DNA from: Drosophila pseudoobscura
Taxonomy: Eukaryota > Arthropoda > Insecta > Diptera > Drosophilidae
Assembly: GCF_009870125.1 (NCBI RefSeq)
Contig: NC_046680.1
Span: 15,705,501-15,769,500, forward strand
Direction of reading: 5' to 3'
Length of the DNA: 64,000 bases
Made by a program: the position numbers and the translations under genes. The first letter of the stretch is position 1. Each line of letters opens with the position of its first letter. The notes under the pieces are model-generated. The model saw only the letters and a list, made by a program, of their open reading frames with translations, had not been told where the DNA came from and made no database searches. This document shows, in pieces, positions 11,359-22,500 of this stretch.

Positions 11359-11364
11359 TTTATT
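11359..11364 (-). terminator. Poly(A) signal of Pms2 overlapping its stop codon
   Basis: On the minus strand the final codons CAA TAA followed by A create AATAAA, so the stop codon lies inside the poly(A) signal. The 3' UTR of Pms2 could be about 20 bases long. Confidence 0.45.
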
Positions 11365-14300
11365 GGGGCTTCTGGTGGGCCGGGTCTTCCGCCGCATCAG
11401 CATCTTCCTCCTCATCCATTAGCATCGTGATATTGATTAGATGACGCATGGTGGGGCGACCGTGCGGGCAGTTCTGCGAATAGAGATTCAGTTGGCCCAT
11501 TATAAATTATGCCAGTCGGAAGGGGATTGGGCTATTTGTGGAGTGCAATGGGGATGGATGGATCGATGGATAGTGCACCCGCTGAGGCACTTAAAGTATT
11601 ATCACCTGATAAAACGAACTACCCAGATTATTACAACCCCCGCGATGCGGTCCGCCCCTGTAAGCCTCTTTTGACATTTGGATAACTTTGGCAGCGGTTA
11701 TCTCTCGGCGCCGCATAAACGTGCCTTAATCTCCCTGGGGGCCTGGGGCTCTGGGGCTCTGGTGCTTGAAAATGAAATATGATCGCAGCATTCCGAATGG
11801 AGCTCTTGACCAGCGTGATTCTTCTCCACAGAAGCCCCCATAAAGACCCGTTCCGCAAATCATCAACGCAATGGAAAAGCCAAAAGCCAGCGAACCCGTG
11901 GAGGGGCAATCATTAAGTCAGGCAGAGGCACCGCTAATGGCACACGAAAAGAAACAGACCCAGGTGAGATGAGCAAATTCTTGGATGAATAGCTTTATTC
12001 ACTAGGCCGGCGAATCCTTCCAGCAGGATCAGCCCAAATGGAGTTTTTCCCTCAATTTGGCTTGCGTTGGATCCTCGATTGGAGCCGCCTTGCCCGTGGG
12101 CTACTGCACTGGGGTCATGAACAGCCCCGCCGTGGTAAGAGGAGCTCTCTACTTAGAGGTTCCATAATCCTAAACCGTTATCCTTCCCAGCTTATGCGCT
12201 CCTGGTGCAACGAAACTCTGATTGCGCGATATGATCTTCACCTGGGAGCCTCGGGCCTGGAGTGGCTCTGGTCGGCCGTCGTCTCCATCTTTCTGGTGGG
12301 TGGAGCCATCGGTTCTATGACGGGCGCATCTACCGCCAACCGCTTTGGACGCCGCGGCTGCTTCTACATATGCGGTATTCTACTCGTCCTTGGTGCCGTC
12401 TGCTTCGCTGTATGCCGCTTGTTGGTTTCCGTGGAGTTGCTGCTCCTGGGCCGATTGCTCGTGGGGCTGGCGGGGGGCCTCGTCACCGCCTTCATGCCCA
12501 TGTACCACAGCGAACTGGCCGCCCTCTCCCAGCGAAGTACTCTGTCTCCGTGTTGCGCAATGGGCCTGACCGCAGGCGTGGTGGTAGCCCAGATCTGCAG
12601 CCTACAGTCGCTTTTCGGGGGGGCAGATCGGTGGCACATTGCTTTGTCCTTTTTTGGGCTGCTGGTACTGCTCTGCTATGCCCCATTCCGGTGGTACCCC
12701 GAGAGCCCCAAGTGGCTGTACATAGTCAAGGGCCGCAAGGAGGAGGCCAGACAACAGCTCCAGCTGTTGCGGGGCTATTCCTCGGACAGCGCGGCTCTGC
12801 AGGCGGAGCTAAACGAAATGGAGCTGGAGGCATCGGCCAAGGTGGAGGCTAGTGGATTCATGGAAGTGCTGCGCAATCCCCGTCTGCGCCTGCCACTCAT
12901 CATTGTTTGCGCCTTTCTTGGTGGCCAGCAGCTGTCGGGTATCAATGCGGTGGGTGCTATCCTGCAGCATCCCTCGCGCATCATTAATGTTCTCTTGCCT
13001 TGCAGATATTCTTCTACTCTGTCTCCATATTCCGCAAGGCAGGGCTGTCCACGCAGGCGGCGGAGTGGGCCAATCTGGGTGCTGGATCCCTCAATCTGGC
13101 CACATCGATGGTGGGTCCGGTCCTGTTGGAGCGCGTGAATCGTCGCCCGCTGATGCTCTTCTCCACCTTCTTCTGCGCCGTATGCCTTTTTCTCTTCGCC
13201 ATGATGCTCTACTTCATTGTGAGTGGCCTTCGAATCCTCGAGTCTCGGAACTAATGTGTGCGGTTCTTTCAGGAGAGCTTTAGCTGGTTTGCCATGGGCT
13301 GCATTGGCTGCATCTTCCTGTACATATTCTTCTATCAGTTCGGTGTCGGGCCCATGCCGTTCTTCATAGGAGCCGGTGAGTTTGGGGGCTACATTTTTCA
13401 TTTACGAAATCCTTATCCTTTCTTCCTTATCCTTATCCAGAACTGTTTGAGGTGTCCCCGCGTCCGGCTGCCATGGCTTTGGGTAGCGTTGTCTACTGGG
13501 TATGCAATTTCATCATTGGCATGGCCTTTCCCACGCTGCAGAATGCCTGGGGCGCCCTGGTCTTCCTCCCATTCTCCATCGCCTGCTTGCTGCTCTTTGG
13601 GCTGACCAAACGCTACTTGCCGGAGACTCGCGGCCGCGATCCATCCGAGGTTGCTCCGCTCGTCGCCGACGGCTTTAAATCAAAAGTCTTGCGCACTCGC
13701 ACTGCGAGCCAATCTTCTTAGCCTAAGTCCAGTATATTATACATAGTCCCCATGTCTGAGCCAATAAATCCCACATATTTACACCGCGAGGCGTCTATTG
13801 GAGATAAAATACGATTCTCGAGCATCTGGCTAAGCAGTTTCGACCCAGCCGCAAAACACGATGGAGGTGGTGGAAAGTGCCAGCTCTCTGGTGGAGCTCA
13901 AGAAACAGCCCAGGACCCGTTGGACGGCTCTGCTGGTGTGGAGCACTCTGGGCAGCACCATCGGATCCGCCCTGCCCTGTGGCTACTGCATGGGCGTCAT
14001 CAACACTCCAGCTGTGGTATGTTGTCTTATGTTTGGCTGTACAGCAGCTGGGCTACGAGTATATTGAATTCTAGCACATGCGGTCCTGGTGTCAGGCCAT
14101 GCTCCTGGAGAACTATGGTCTGGAGATATCCCCTACAGCTTTGAATACGTTGTGGGCCCTCATTGTGGCCATCTATCTGATTGGCGGGGTCCTTGGCTCA
14201 GCCTGCGCTGGCTGGGCGGCCAATCGCTTTGGACGCCGCGGCTGCTTCCTGTTGAGTGGTTCCCTGCTGCTCCTGGCGGCCCTGATGTTCCTCAGCTGTC

Positions 14301-17300
14301 GCTGGCTGCGATCCGTGGAGCTGCTTCTGCTGGGTCGCGTGGTGGTCGGCCTGGGCGGGGGTCTAGTCAGCACGTGTCTGCCCATGTACCACAGCGAGAT
14401 TGCGGCACTGCCGCAACGGGGCACGCTGGGAGTTTGCTGCTCCGTGGGCTTCTCCATTGGCATGGTGGTGTCCCAGATCTTTACGCTGCAGTCGCTGTTC
14501 GGCGGCGAAGAGCTCTGGCACATTGCACTCAGTTTCTACGTTGTCTTCATGGCGGTGTGCTATGCCCCGTTCCGCCTATACGCGGAGAGTCCCAAGTGGC
14601 TGTACATCGTAAAAGAGCGACGTCAGGAGGCGATCCAGATGCTGATAAGGCTGCGCGGCACTGATCTTGGCATAGAGCAGGAGATCCGCGCCATGGACGA
14701 CGAGACTTCCGTGAAAGGCACAACCCGCACTCTGGGCGAGGTTCTTGGCGATCCAAAGATGCTGCTCCCCCTCGTCCTTCTCTGCTCGTATCAGGGCGGT
14801 CAGCAGTTGTCCGGATGCTCAGCGGTAAGAGGTCCGGATATCCTCTGTCCTATTGAACATTTGTCGTTTCCAGATCTTCTACTACTCCGTTTCGATTTTC
14901 CGCAATGGAGGCCTCTCAACGAGCGCCGCAGAGTGGATGAATCTGGCCGCTGGCAACGTCAATCTGGCCACCTCGCTGATGGGTCCCATTCTGATGGCAA
15001 AGTTCAACAGACGCACCTTGATGCTGCTGTCCAGTGCATTTTGCGGCCTCCTCATGTTTTCCTTTGGCTGGATGGTGGAGTACACTGTGAGCTCTCCTCT
15101 CCATCCGCATCCTCGCAACGCAAGCAATCTTCATACTCCCTTTTTATTTGGAAATGTAGGCCCAAATTCCCTGGCTCTCGTATGGCACAATGGCTAGCAT
15201 TTTCCTCTATCTGATCGCCTTCCAGCTCGCCCTGGCTCCCATGCCCTCGTTCATTGGAGCGGGTAAGTAGTCCGAGGTTTGGCTGTCCTCCCCTCTCCTA
15301 TTTAGCGATTGCTTAATATTTTCCACTCCACGCAGAGATGTTTGAGGTTCCCTCCCGTTCCGTGGCCCTGTCCATTGGCAACCAGGTGGGCTGGGGATGC
15401 AATTTCCTCGTTGGCTTCCTGTTTCCCGCCATGCACACACTGCTGGGCTCCTATGTCTTCCTGGTGTTCGCCCTGTGCAGCTTCCTGGTCTTTCTGCTGA
15501 CCAAATTTTACCTGCCCGAGACGCGGGGACGCGAGGTCTCCAAGGTGGCGGAGTTGGTGTCCAGAGGCTTTAGAAGTAAAGTCCTACAATAAAGTACAAT
15601 ATATATTCATACTTAAGCAGAAGAAAACCAGATTCGTTTCTACTCTGCCAGACGAATGCCATGGCGGGAGAATAGCGGACACGAGGGCTGATAGGCAGCT
15701 GATAGACACGATGATGTTGATGGCAGGCATTCCAGGCTCTGCCTGTGGATGATGGCCCGCTCTGGACGCCGGCTCCTCAACAGCGGAGTCCTCTTTCTGC
15801 TGGATGGTGTGTTCCTGTGCTGCCGCCGGCTGCGATCTATGGAGCTTCTCCTGATCTGTCGCCTGGTGGGGGCCTTGCCTGCCACCTGATGCCATTGTAG
15901 TTCAGCGATATTGCCTCCACATCGCAACGTATGCCTTTCTCCCTTTCCCCCCTTCCGTTCTACCGTATGGGGGCTTGAATTTTTCTAGTCTTACTGTTTA
16001 CTCGGGGGGACGACGCAGGGACGAGAAATCTCCGAGATTGGTGAATTGATATCGCGCGGATTCAGGAGAATATCTCAATAGATCAACAAAAATATTTGAC
16101 GTCCCCTTTCTTACCCAGGGCTGTTCAATTTCCCCCATTTGGGTGATTAGCCGCCTCATGGTGGTCGTCCTGTTCAGAGCCGTGCCAATCATCACGGATT
16201 TGCGGCAAGCGCGAGACGCAAACATCGAGCGCACCCGCGAGGGTCGGCAGATGGTGCCCTCGGGGGCATCCTGCAGCATGAAGATGAGCTCATCGATGTC
16301 CTCCTTGCCGAATTCCCACTGTCGGCTGTAGGGTTTGCCCAGAAGTCGCACCTTCTTTGTGGCGGGAGCTGCGGATGAGAGAGCGTTTTTAACCTGTATC
16401 CGCATTCAGATGGCCGATGGCCACTCACCCTCATGATTGATCTCAAATTTAAAGCCATTCTTCTCGAATACTGGCAGATGGTCGATGAGCACCATCTCGT
16501 TGACCGCCGTCAGGTCCAAGGACTGGGGCACAGTCAGACGCTGATACTCCAACTGGGTGCTTCGTTGAAGTGTCTCGAAGTTGTACTTCTCATCCGAGGC
16601 GTGCTGGTCAACAATGAATAGATCGTCCTGCAGCTTGACAATGATGAAGCCCAGGTTGAACTGCCCAATAATGTCCATGCGGGCAAAGTCATCCTTGGCT
16701 ATCTCCCTCTGCAGTTCGTCTTCAGCCTTGTTGTTCTGATTTGGGTTGATTTCGCTTTTGAAGCGCAGGCGTTGCAGCTTAGCCCTCGTTCTGCGCTCCT
16801 TCTGCTGCTGCTCTTGTTTCCTTAGGCTGTCTGCAATCTCCTCGATTGTGGTCCGCAGCTCGCCGCTTTTGTAGTTAGCTGGCGGCTGATCGTCGCCACC
16901 GTCGTCGCCGCCATCGAACTCAATGCGCGTGGGCAGCTCGATGTGATCGTCATCATCGCTCTGATCCATGGTGCTGACAGTTTCCTGGGAGCTACCGGCG
17001 GGTTCTGGCTTGGGCTCTGCAATGCTTAGGCGACTTTTTATTGGTGTCAAGACTTTGCAGTCAATGCGGGCTGCCTTGGCTGGCTGCGTCAACAGGTCGT
17101 AGGCTGTAAGAGAATCAAGGTGAGTAAAATGGGGAGACTCTCTAAAATGCTCACCCTTTGACTCCGTCTCCAGCTCCTTGAGGTTCAAGAAACTCTCATC
17201 CAGATTGGCCTGCTCTTTGGTCGGCTTTGGCGGCTGATCGACAACATCCTCCTCCGATACTGAATCGCCTTTTGAACTCTGGTGTTTGGGCGAATCTTGG

Positions 17301-19000
17301 CTGAGGAAATCCTGGATCTTTTGCATTTTCATGGAGCGGGTGGCCAACTCCTCGCTTTCGGCACACCGCCGCTTGATCGGAGCGGACGGAGCAGTGCCCT
17401 GAGTGTCTCCCGTGCGGCGCCACTGGGTGAGCACATCCATGAAACGCTGAGAGGAGCTGATGGGAACGTCTTCCTCTTCATCCTTCTCCTCGCTGGCCTT
17501 GCCAGCATCCTCGGGCTGGGGCTTCGGCCTTGGTTCCAGCATGCTCACAATGGTTGTGTTCTGCATTTGGAATGTGGATGGTGTCTGCCCAAAGGTCTCC
17601 AGCAGAGACTTCTTCAGGGCCAGCAGCAGAATCCTCTCGTTGTTGAGCAGCAGTTGGCGCTTGTCGGGGGTTAGGTTAACGTCCACGTCGGAGCGGGCCG
17701 TGATAATGTTGAGGTAGATGAAAGGCTGCTGCTGGACGTTGTAGCGATGGTAGGTCTCGTTGATGACTTTGGCTATCTTTAAATTCAGAGAAAAAAATAG
17801 CATAAGCGGAGTGTGAGAACACTCCCCCCCGGTACGATAAACTCACATTCTTGGGATCGCAGGGTCTGGCGTTGACAAAGAAGAACTGGCGATCTCTGCT
17901 GGAGCGGCCTGCCCCATGGCGACAGCTGGATATATAGCCCTCCAGTCGGAAGTCGGCCAGGTTCAGCCGCTCCACATCCTCGGCGCTGAACTGTGTGCAA
18001 GTCGTGTCAGCTGCATCCGCGGAGGACTCTAGCTCAGCCCGTAGTCCGACCTCGCTCAGTTGGCCCTTTTCGAAAGGGGACTTTAGCGGCACAATGTCGG
18101 CCACTTGGCGTGCCCCAAATATCGCGGATATGTTGGCCAGCACATCCTGGGCGCCATGTGTTTGCAGAACCACCGTCTTGGCGCCCTTGGGCGTCTGATT
18201 GCTGCAGATGATGCGAACGCCTTTGGTCACCAGGCAGTAGGCCTGCAGGATCTGACACATCTTGGCGAACTCCTTCTTGATGTTGCGCGTAAAGTCGCGC
18301 CGACGCACGGGCAGGGTACTAAACAGATTGGTAAGGGTGACGGTGGTGCCTACAGCGCGGGCACAAGGCGAGCGCTTCTTGATCTTGCCATCGTGGTCGA
18401 GTTCCACTTTGAGACCTGTCATTGGGGAACATTAATCGTCCAGAGTTTATGCCGCTAAGGATCCGAACACTCACCAACATCGGTGGACTGGTGGCGCGTC
18501 TGAATGGCCATGTCGGACAGGGCACAGAGGGAACTGAGTGCTTCCCCACGAAATCCAAACGTTTCCACTCCCAGCAGGTCAACGAATTCCCTTATTTTCG
18601 ATGTGTGATACTTTGCAGCTGTTGGAGAGATCTTTTCCTATAATTTCTTTAGGGTTTGCTTCGAGGCTACCACTTACTCATTGCCTCCAGATTGGCCTCC
18701 ACCACGCCGCTGCCATTATCACTGACCTCGACGCCTTGCAGTCCCTGATCCTTCATCTTAATCTCCACCAGTGTAGCCCCTGCATCGATGGAGTTCTCCA
18801 CTAGCTCCTTGACAGCCACAGCCAGACTGAGCACCACCTAATAAGGGGGAAACCAAACAATAAATCAAACAAAACCAATCCGAGAGATGTACCTGGCCGG
18901 AGCATATTTTATGCACAGTATCCTTGGAAATGGCTTTAATCTGGCCGGATGCAGCTGTGGTGGGTGCTGGCAGCTCGACATCCTCTTCTTTCTCTGCCAT
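11360..19000 (-). CDS. Pms2: Mismatch-repair endonuclease subunit PMS2
   Basis: Eight minus-strand exons, 19000-18893, 18837-18678, 18618-18475, 18415-17847, 17776-17155, 17103-16429, 16368-16115 and 11473-11360, join in phase to 881 residues. The protein is the nicking subunit of MutL-alpha. N-terminal GHKL ATPase motifs are [22 protein letters not shown] and [14 protein letters not shown]. The C-terminal endonuclease motif is [12 protein letters not shown] (DQHAxxExxxxE, near residue 699), followed by [16 protein letters not shown]. The last exon supplies [11 protein letters not shown], a zinc-binding part of the nuclease site; its joining to MGEIEQPW restores the family sequence exactly. 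The last intron is 4.6 kb and contains two sugar transporter genes on the other strand; all other introns are under 75 bases. The 51-base intron 17154-17104 is stop-free and a multiple of three. A Motif 1 element lies upstream. Confidence 0.95.
11474..11870. other. Pms2 intron part upstream of the first nested transporter
   Basis: About 400 bases without coding signal. The stretch must hold the promoter of the nested transporter that starts at 11871; I see no clear TATA box at a useful distance. Confidence 0.4.
11871..13721 (+). CDS. Sugar transporter of the MFS/GLUT family (nested copy A)
   Basis: Six exons, 11871-11963, 12006-12134, 12191-12949, 13006-13218, 13273-13375 and 13441-13721, join in phase to 525 residues, the usual length of a 12-helix GLUT-type facilitator. 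Family signatures are RFGRRG after helix 2, [13 protein letters not shown] after helix 6, [10 protein letters not shown] in helix 7, VNRRPL after helix 8, [13 protein letters not shown] in helix 10 and LPETRGR at the end of helix 12. The residues that contact glucose in human GLUT1 (Q282, Q283, N288 and N317 equivalents) are kept. The fly sut genes are the likely relatives, but I cannot say which one. It lies on the plus strand in the last intron of Pms2. The next transporter starts 139 bases after its stop; a poly(A) signal AATAAA is at 13763. Confidence 0.93.
13803..13837 (+). promoter_or_regulatory. Possible TATA-like promoter of the second nested transporter
   Basis: GATAAAATA at 13803 is TATA-like, and AGCAGTTTC near 13832-13840 could serve as start site about 30 bases on. 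The transcript would begin roughly 25 bases before the ATG at 13861 and only about 70 bases behind the poly(A) signal of copy A. Position is the main argument. Confidence 0.3.
13861..15592 (+). CDS. Sugar transporter of the MFS/GLUT family (nested copy B)
   Basis: Five exons, 13861-14016, 14075-14824, 14874-15086, 15160-15262 and 15336-15592, join in phase to 492 residues. It is a tandem duplicate of copy A: long stretches agree (for example [13 protein letters not shown] against [13 protein letters not shown]), the 213- and 103-base exons have identical lengths and phases, and the last exon begins in the same codon. Shared signatures are [34 protein letters not shown] and LPETRGR. One motif differs: helix 7 reads [10 protein letters not shown] where copy A and most GLUTs have [10 protein letters not shown], so the asparagine equivalent to GLUT1 N288 is serine. 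That may alter substrate choice or transport. The stop codon overlaps an AATAAA (15588-15593), so the 3' UTR may be very short. Confidence 0.92.
15685..15945 (+). pseudogene. Decayed fragment of a third sugar transporter
   Basis: Plus-strand bases here align by eye to the helix 2-4 part of copy B (about 14160-14415). Matching landmarks in order are GGCTCTGCCTGTG, CTTTGGACGCCG against CTCTGGACGCCG, GCTGCGATCTATGGAGCTTCTC against the copy B codons for LRSVELLLL, then CCACATCGCAACG against CTGCCGCAACG. In-frame stops and small shifts interrupt the frame, and no flanking exons can be seen. It sits 93 bases after the stop of copy B, so the array once had at least three members. A weaker match to the [11 protein letters not shown] codons may lie near 15952-15975. 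Confidence 0.7.
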
Positions 19001-19502
19001 TTCTTCGCTTTTATCGACTTAGTTCATACAGAAAACAAATATAATTTCCTATAAAATCTGGCGCGTTTTTCTGGCTAGTGTGACCATATGATCTTTATAT
19101 ACGATTAGTTCCAGAAAAATACACAGCTGATTGATAGTGGCGCCACTGTGCAACTGTAGATATCATGTCAATTGTACAATCCATTAGAATGTAGAGAATT
19201 TAAGATTTAAATTAGCAACATATCCAGCAAAAACATTTATTTATTAACGTATTACAACATGAAAAAAGATCTTAATAGTAATATAATGTGATGAATCGAT
19301 TGCGAAATAATTGTCAATTATTTAGTGTGAAATGTCAGTGTGATATAAGAATAACAATATATATAGGTGTAGGGTATAATCTGGTTTCAATATAATATTT
19401 GCTACCTAAACATGTACTTAAAGATATAGCTGGATGTGGCCACAGGGTCAATGATGGGGAGACTCTTAAGATCCGTTACGGTACCGGGTTCCGTTCCAGT
19501 TA
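19001..19502. other. Intergenic: Pms2 promoter and dup 3' UTR
   Basis: Both neighbours are on the minus strand. The part near 19076 carries Motif 1 for Pms2; AATAAA on the minus strand at 19241-19236 is the likely poly(A) signal of dup, giving it a 3' UTR of about 265 bases. Confidence 0.5.
19076..19086 (-). promoter_or_regulatory. Motif 1 core promoter element for Pms2
   Basis: The plus strand reads TAGTGTGACCA; the reverse complement fits YGGTCACACTR exactly. It lies 76 bases upstream of the Pms2 ATG on the matching strand, so the 5' UTR must be short. Confidence 0.6.
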
Positions 19503-22500
19503 TCAGGTGCTCTTTCCATTCGCGATGCTCTCCAGCTTCTCGATGATCTTGTTCATGTCCATGTCCTTGGCGACCTTAACATACATGGTCTTCCGCACCT
19601 CATGGAAAGCTGCCCACGCGGGAAGCTCCTTGGCGAGGAGCTTCAGGTGCGCCTCAATTTCCTGCGGCGTTAGGTTGGCCCGGAAACTGTTCTGGATCTT
19701 CTTGATAATTACCTCTAGGGTGAGCACCCCCTTGCGCTCCGTCACGAACACGTTGCGTAAATGTCGCGCCAGTTCCGGCAGGCGCGAGTACTTGGTTGCC
19801 TCCTGGTCTTGGGATGGCCGCCTTGTCATGGCTTCCAGGGCTTTAGCCGCCTGCTTGGCCCGAATCTTTTCGATCAGCGACTTGGGCAAGCCCTTGAGCA
19901 GATTTGAAGTGGCGTCTGGGACAGGGCACTCTTTCACCGTAGGCGTGGCAGTAGACGTTTCGGGTATTGCATTTACTCCTTTTTCCTTTCCCCCTGTTGT
20001 TGCTGCTGTCTTTTGTTGTGGGTCCGCTTCTGGAGGCTTGGAGTTGGCAGTTACATTGGACACAGCAGCATCAGCAGCTTGCTTGTCGGCCTCCACCTTG
20101 GCCTCGTAGCGGTCCATCGCTCTCTCCATAGGCGTGGCGCAGTTGAACAGATTGCGAGCCGTCGACAGTATGTCCTTGGCCGAGGAGTACTTCTCCACAT
20201 TCGGGGGCTGGGGCAGCGGAGCCAACTCCACCTCTGGACAGTTCTCCAGCTCGAACTGGGGATGCCAGCGAGTCAGCGCCTTCTCAATGAAGATCGGGGG
20301 GTCCAGTGAGCGAAGGAACTTGGCGTGCGCCTGCTTTACACGATCGAGCAGAAGGTTCTGGAATCGATGCATACGCGCCGTCATGACGTGTGGATTCATG
20401 GACGTCGACTGGGCCGACGCTAGCACATCGTCTTCGTTGATCTTCTTGTGGCGCTGATGCGGCTGCGTCTGCTCCTGCACCTCCTCCGGTACCGGCTCCA
20501 CATTGGGGCTGATCATTAGCTGGTAGTAATCCGCCTTGGACACCGAGCCAAAGTTCCGCATCTTCATTTGACTAAAGATGAAGGCCTCGGGATAGACAGC
20601 CTTGATCTGGGCCAGATGCAGCTCGGTAAAGTTCTTGCGCAGCATTCGTTGCACAGCCGGCTTCAGCTTCTTGAACGTGATGCACTCCTTTCGGTTATGG
20701 AACATGGCCACCACCGAGTCCAAGCCCTTAAAGACGTCCAGCAAATAGCGATACTTGTACGGCAGCGGAAGCTGCCCGGCCTTGCTGGTCTCCGCAAGGC
20801 TGGCGTAGCGCTTGTAGGCCGGCACCTCCACCAGCTTGACAGGCGACCCATTCTTGGCCGGACTGAAGTGCAGGCGCTTGGAGGCGTCCGTGTGCCGCGG
20901 CGACATCAGCTCATGCTTGTCCGGTGTGGGTGGCGGCAGTTTGGTGGGCGTCTTGAAGGTCTTCAGGGGGCTGCAATGACAAGGGATGGGAAACGATCAT
21001 CAGTTCCTATTCGAAACAATTCCTATACACACTTAGGCCAAACACTTGGACCCACCCCGAATGGGCAGGAAAGCCGTTACAGAAAAAAGGTTCCTGCTAC
21101 CTGAGGTGCACGCACATTCCCATGCAGCAGACGATCCTAACAAAGGATACACATGGAAGAAAACAACCCCCGAAGGGGAAAGCGAGAGGGAAGGTCAGGC
21201 CGGAATGTAACGTCGGCGAAGGGTAAACATAGCACAGCACACATGCATAGCTATGCACACACGCTGCTGAGGGCAACATAAATTCAAGTACACGAGAATG
21301 TTGTATCATAGTGATGGCTCGAGCAAGTCGTCAGTTACTCTGGTGGAGAAATGCCATTTCAGCAATTGGACGCTTGAATAACAGAGACTCGGAGCGACCC
21401 AGAGCGACCTCGATTGCAGCAGAGACAGCAACAATTTGGCTGGGCTTTTGGCGTTCGGTATTGATGTTACCCGGTTTTTCGCTGGCCAGCTGTACTCTAC
21501 TCTGGCGCTGTTTACGCCGATTCTAGGCCACAGCAAACAGTTGGAAATTATTGTGGAAGGCAGCAATGCCATTGGAAATTTGCATTACTCCTATTCTTGT
21601 GCTTCTTACCTTGTCAGCACCTCTAGCTCAATGGTGTCGAACTCCTTCAGCTGCACGGACAGGCTCGCCTTTGATGGGGAGGGGCCGGCCTCGCGGAGTC
21701 GACGATTGCGCTCCTCCTGCTCCTTGCGCTTCTGCTCGAGGGCCGCCTTGCGGGCCAAGACCGCCTTCAGCTCCTGCATTTTAGCGCTGCGCGAGATCTT
21801 GTTCTTCACTTCATCGAAGGTTAGCTGGCGTTTCAGGTCGCTGTGCTTGATGGGCGAGGCAGCCTTGAGGATCTGTTTGGTGGGCGTGCGCATGCCCCGT
21901 TGCATGTTGTCCGCATTCTGTTGGCTAGTAATGGTGAAGCTCACTTTTGGCGTCTGCTCGTTAACCGGCAGCAGCAGTTGCTCCTCGTCGATCTTGGTGG
22001 CCGCCTGCTTCCTGGGCGAGAGCGTCCCCTTGCGAATGAACTGTACCAGCTTGGGCTGCTTGATGTGGGGCTCCAGCTTGGCTGGCTTCTTCTTGGTCGC
22101 CGTCTCTTGAGGGGTGACAATCAGCTTGGTGCTGCGACCTGATCGGGTGCGCATCCCGCTGGCCGCCGCCTTGAGGGTGTCGATATCTGCATCTTGGGCC
22201 TTGGCTGGGGTTGGGCTTTGCGGCAGGGCAGACTCCGCAGGCTCCACAAGACGCTGCAATGGGCAAAAGAGTTTCCATGAAAATAAGATTTTCGAAAATG
22301 GCCGCAGGATGATGCAGTCGCACCAACACACACACACACACACAGACAAACTCAATAACAAACGCATACGGGCACAAATGAATGCAATTACAAGCGTCGG
22401 TGCAGATACATGAGTATCTGATCTGGAAATCTTGGGCACTGTGATGGTCACGTTTTTGGTCCAACTTACCCGATTCTTGATTGTGATAGCATCATCGAGA

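Noticed and set aside
15584-15927. Minus-strand ORFs of 95-103 codons behind transporter copy B
   Set aside because: They are antisense to the transporter relic; the plus-strand similarity explains the region better.
16369-16393. Pms2 acceptor at 16394 before VKNALSS
   Set aside because: After the phase-1 donor at 16429 it creates a stop at once; the acceptor CCGCAG before CTCCCGCC keeps the frame and yields HEAPATKK, as PMS2 proteins have.
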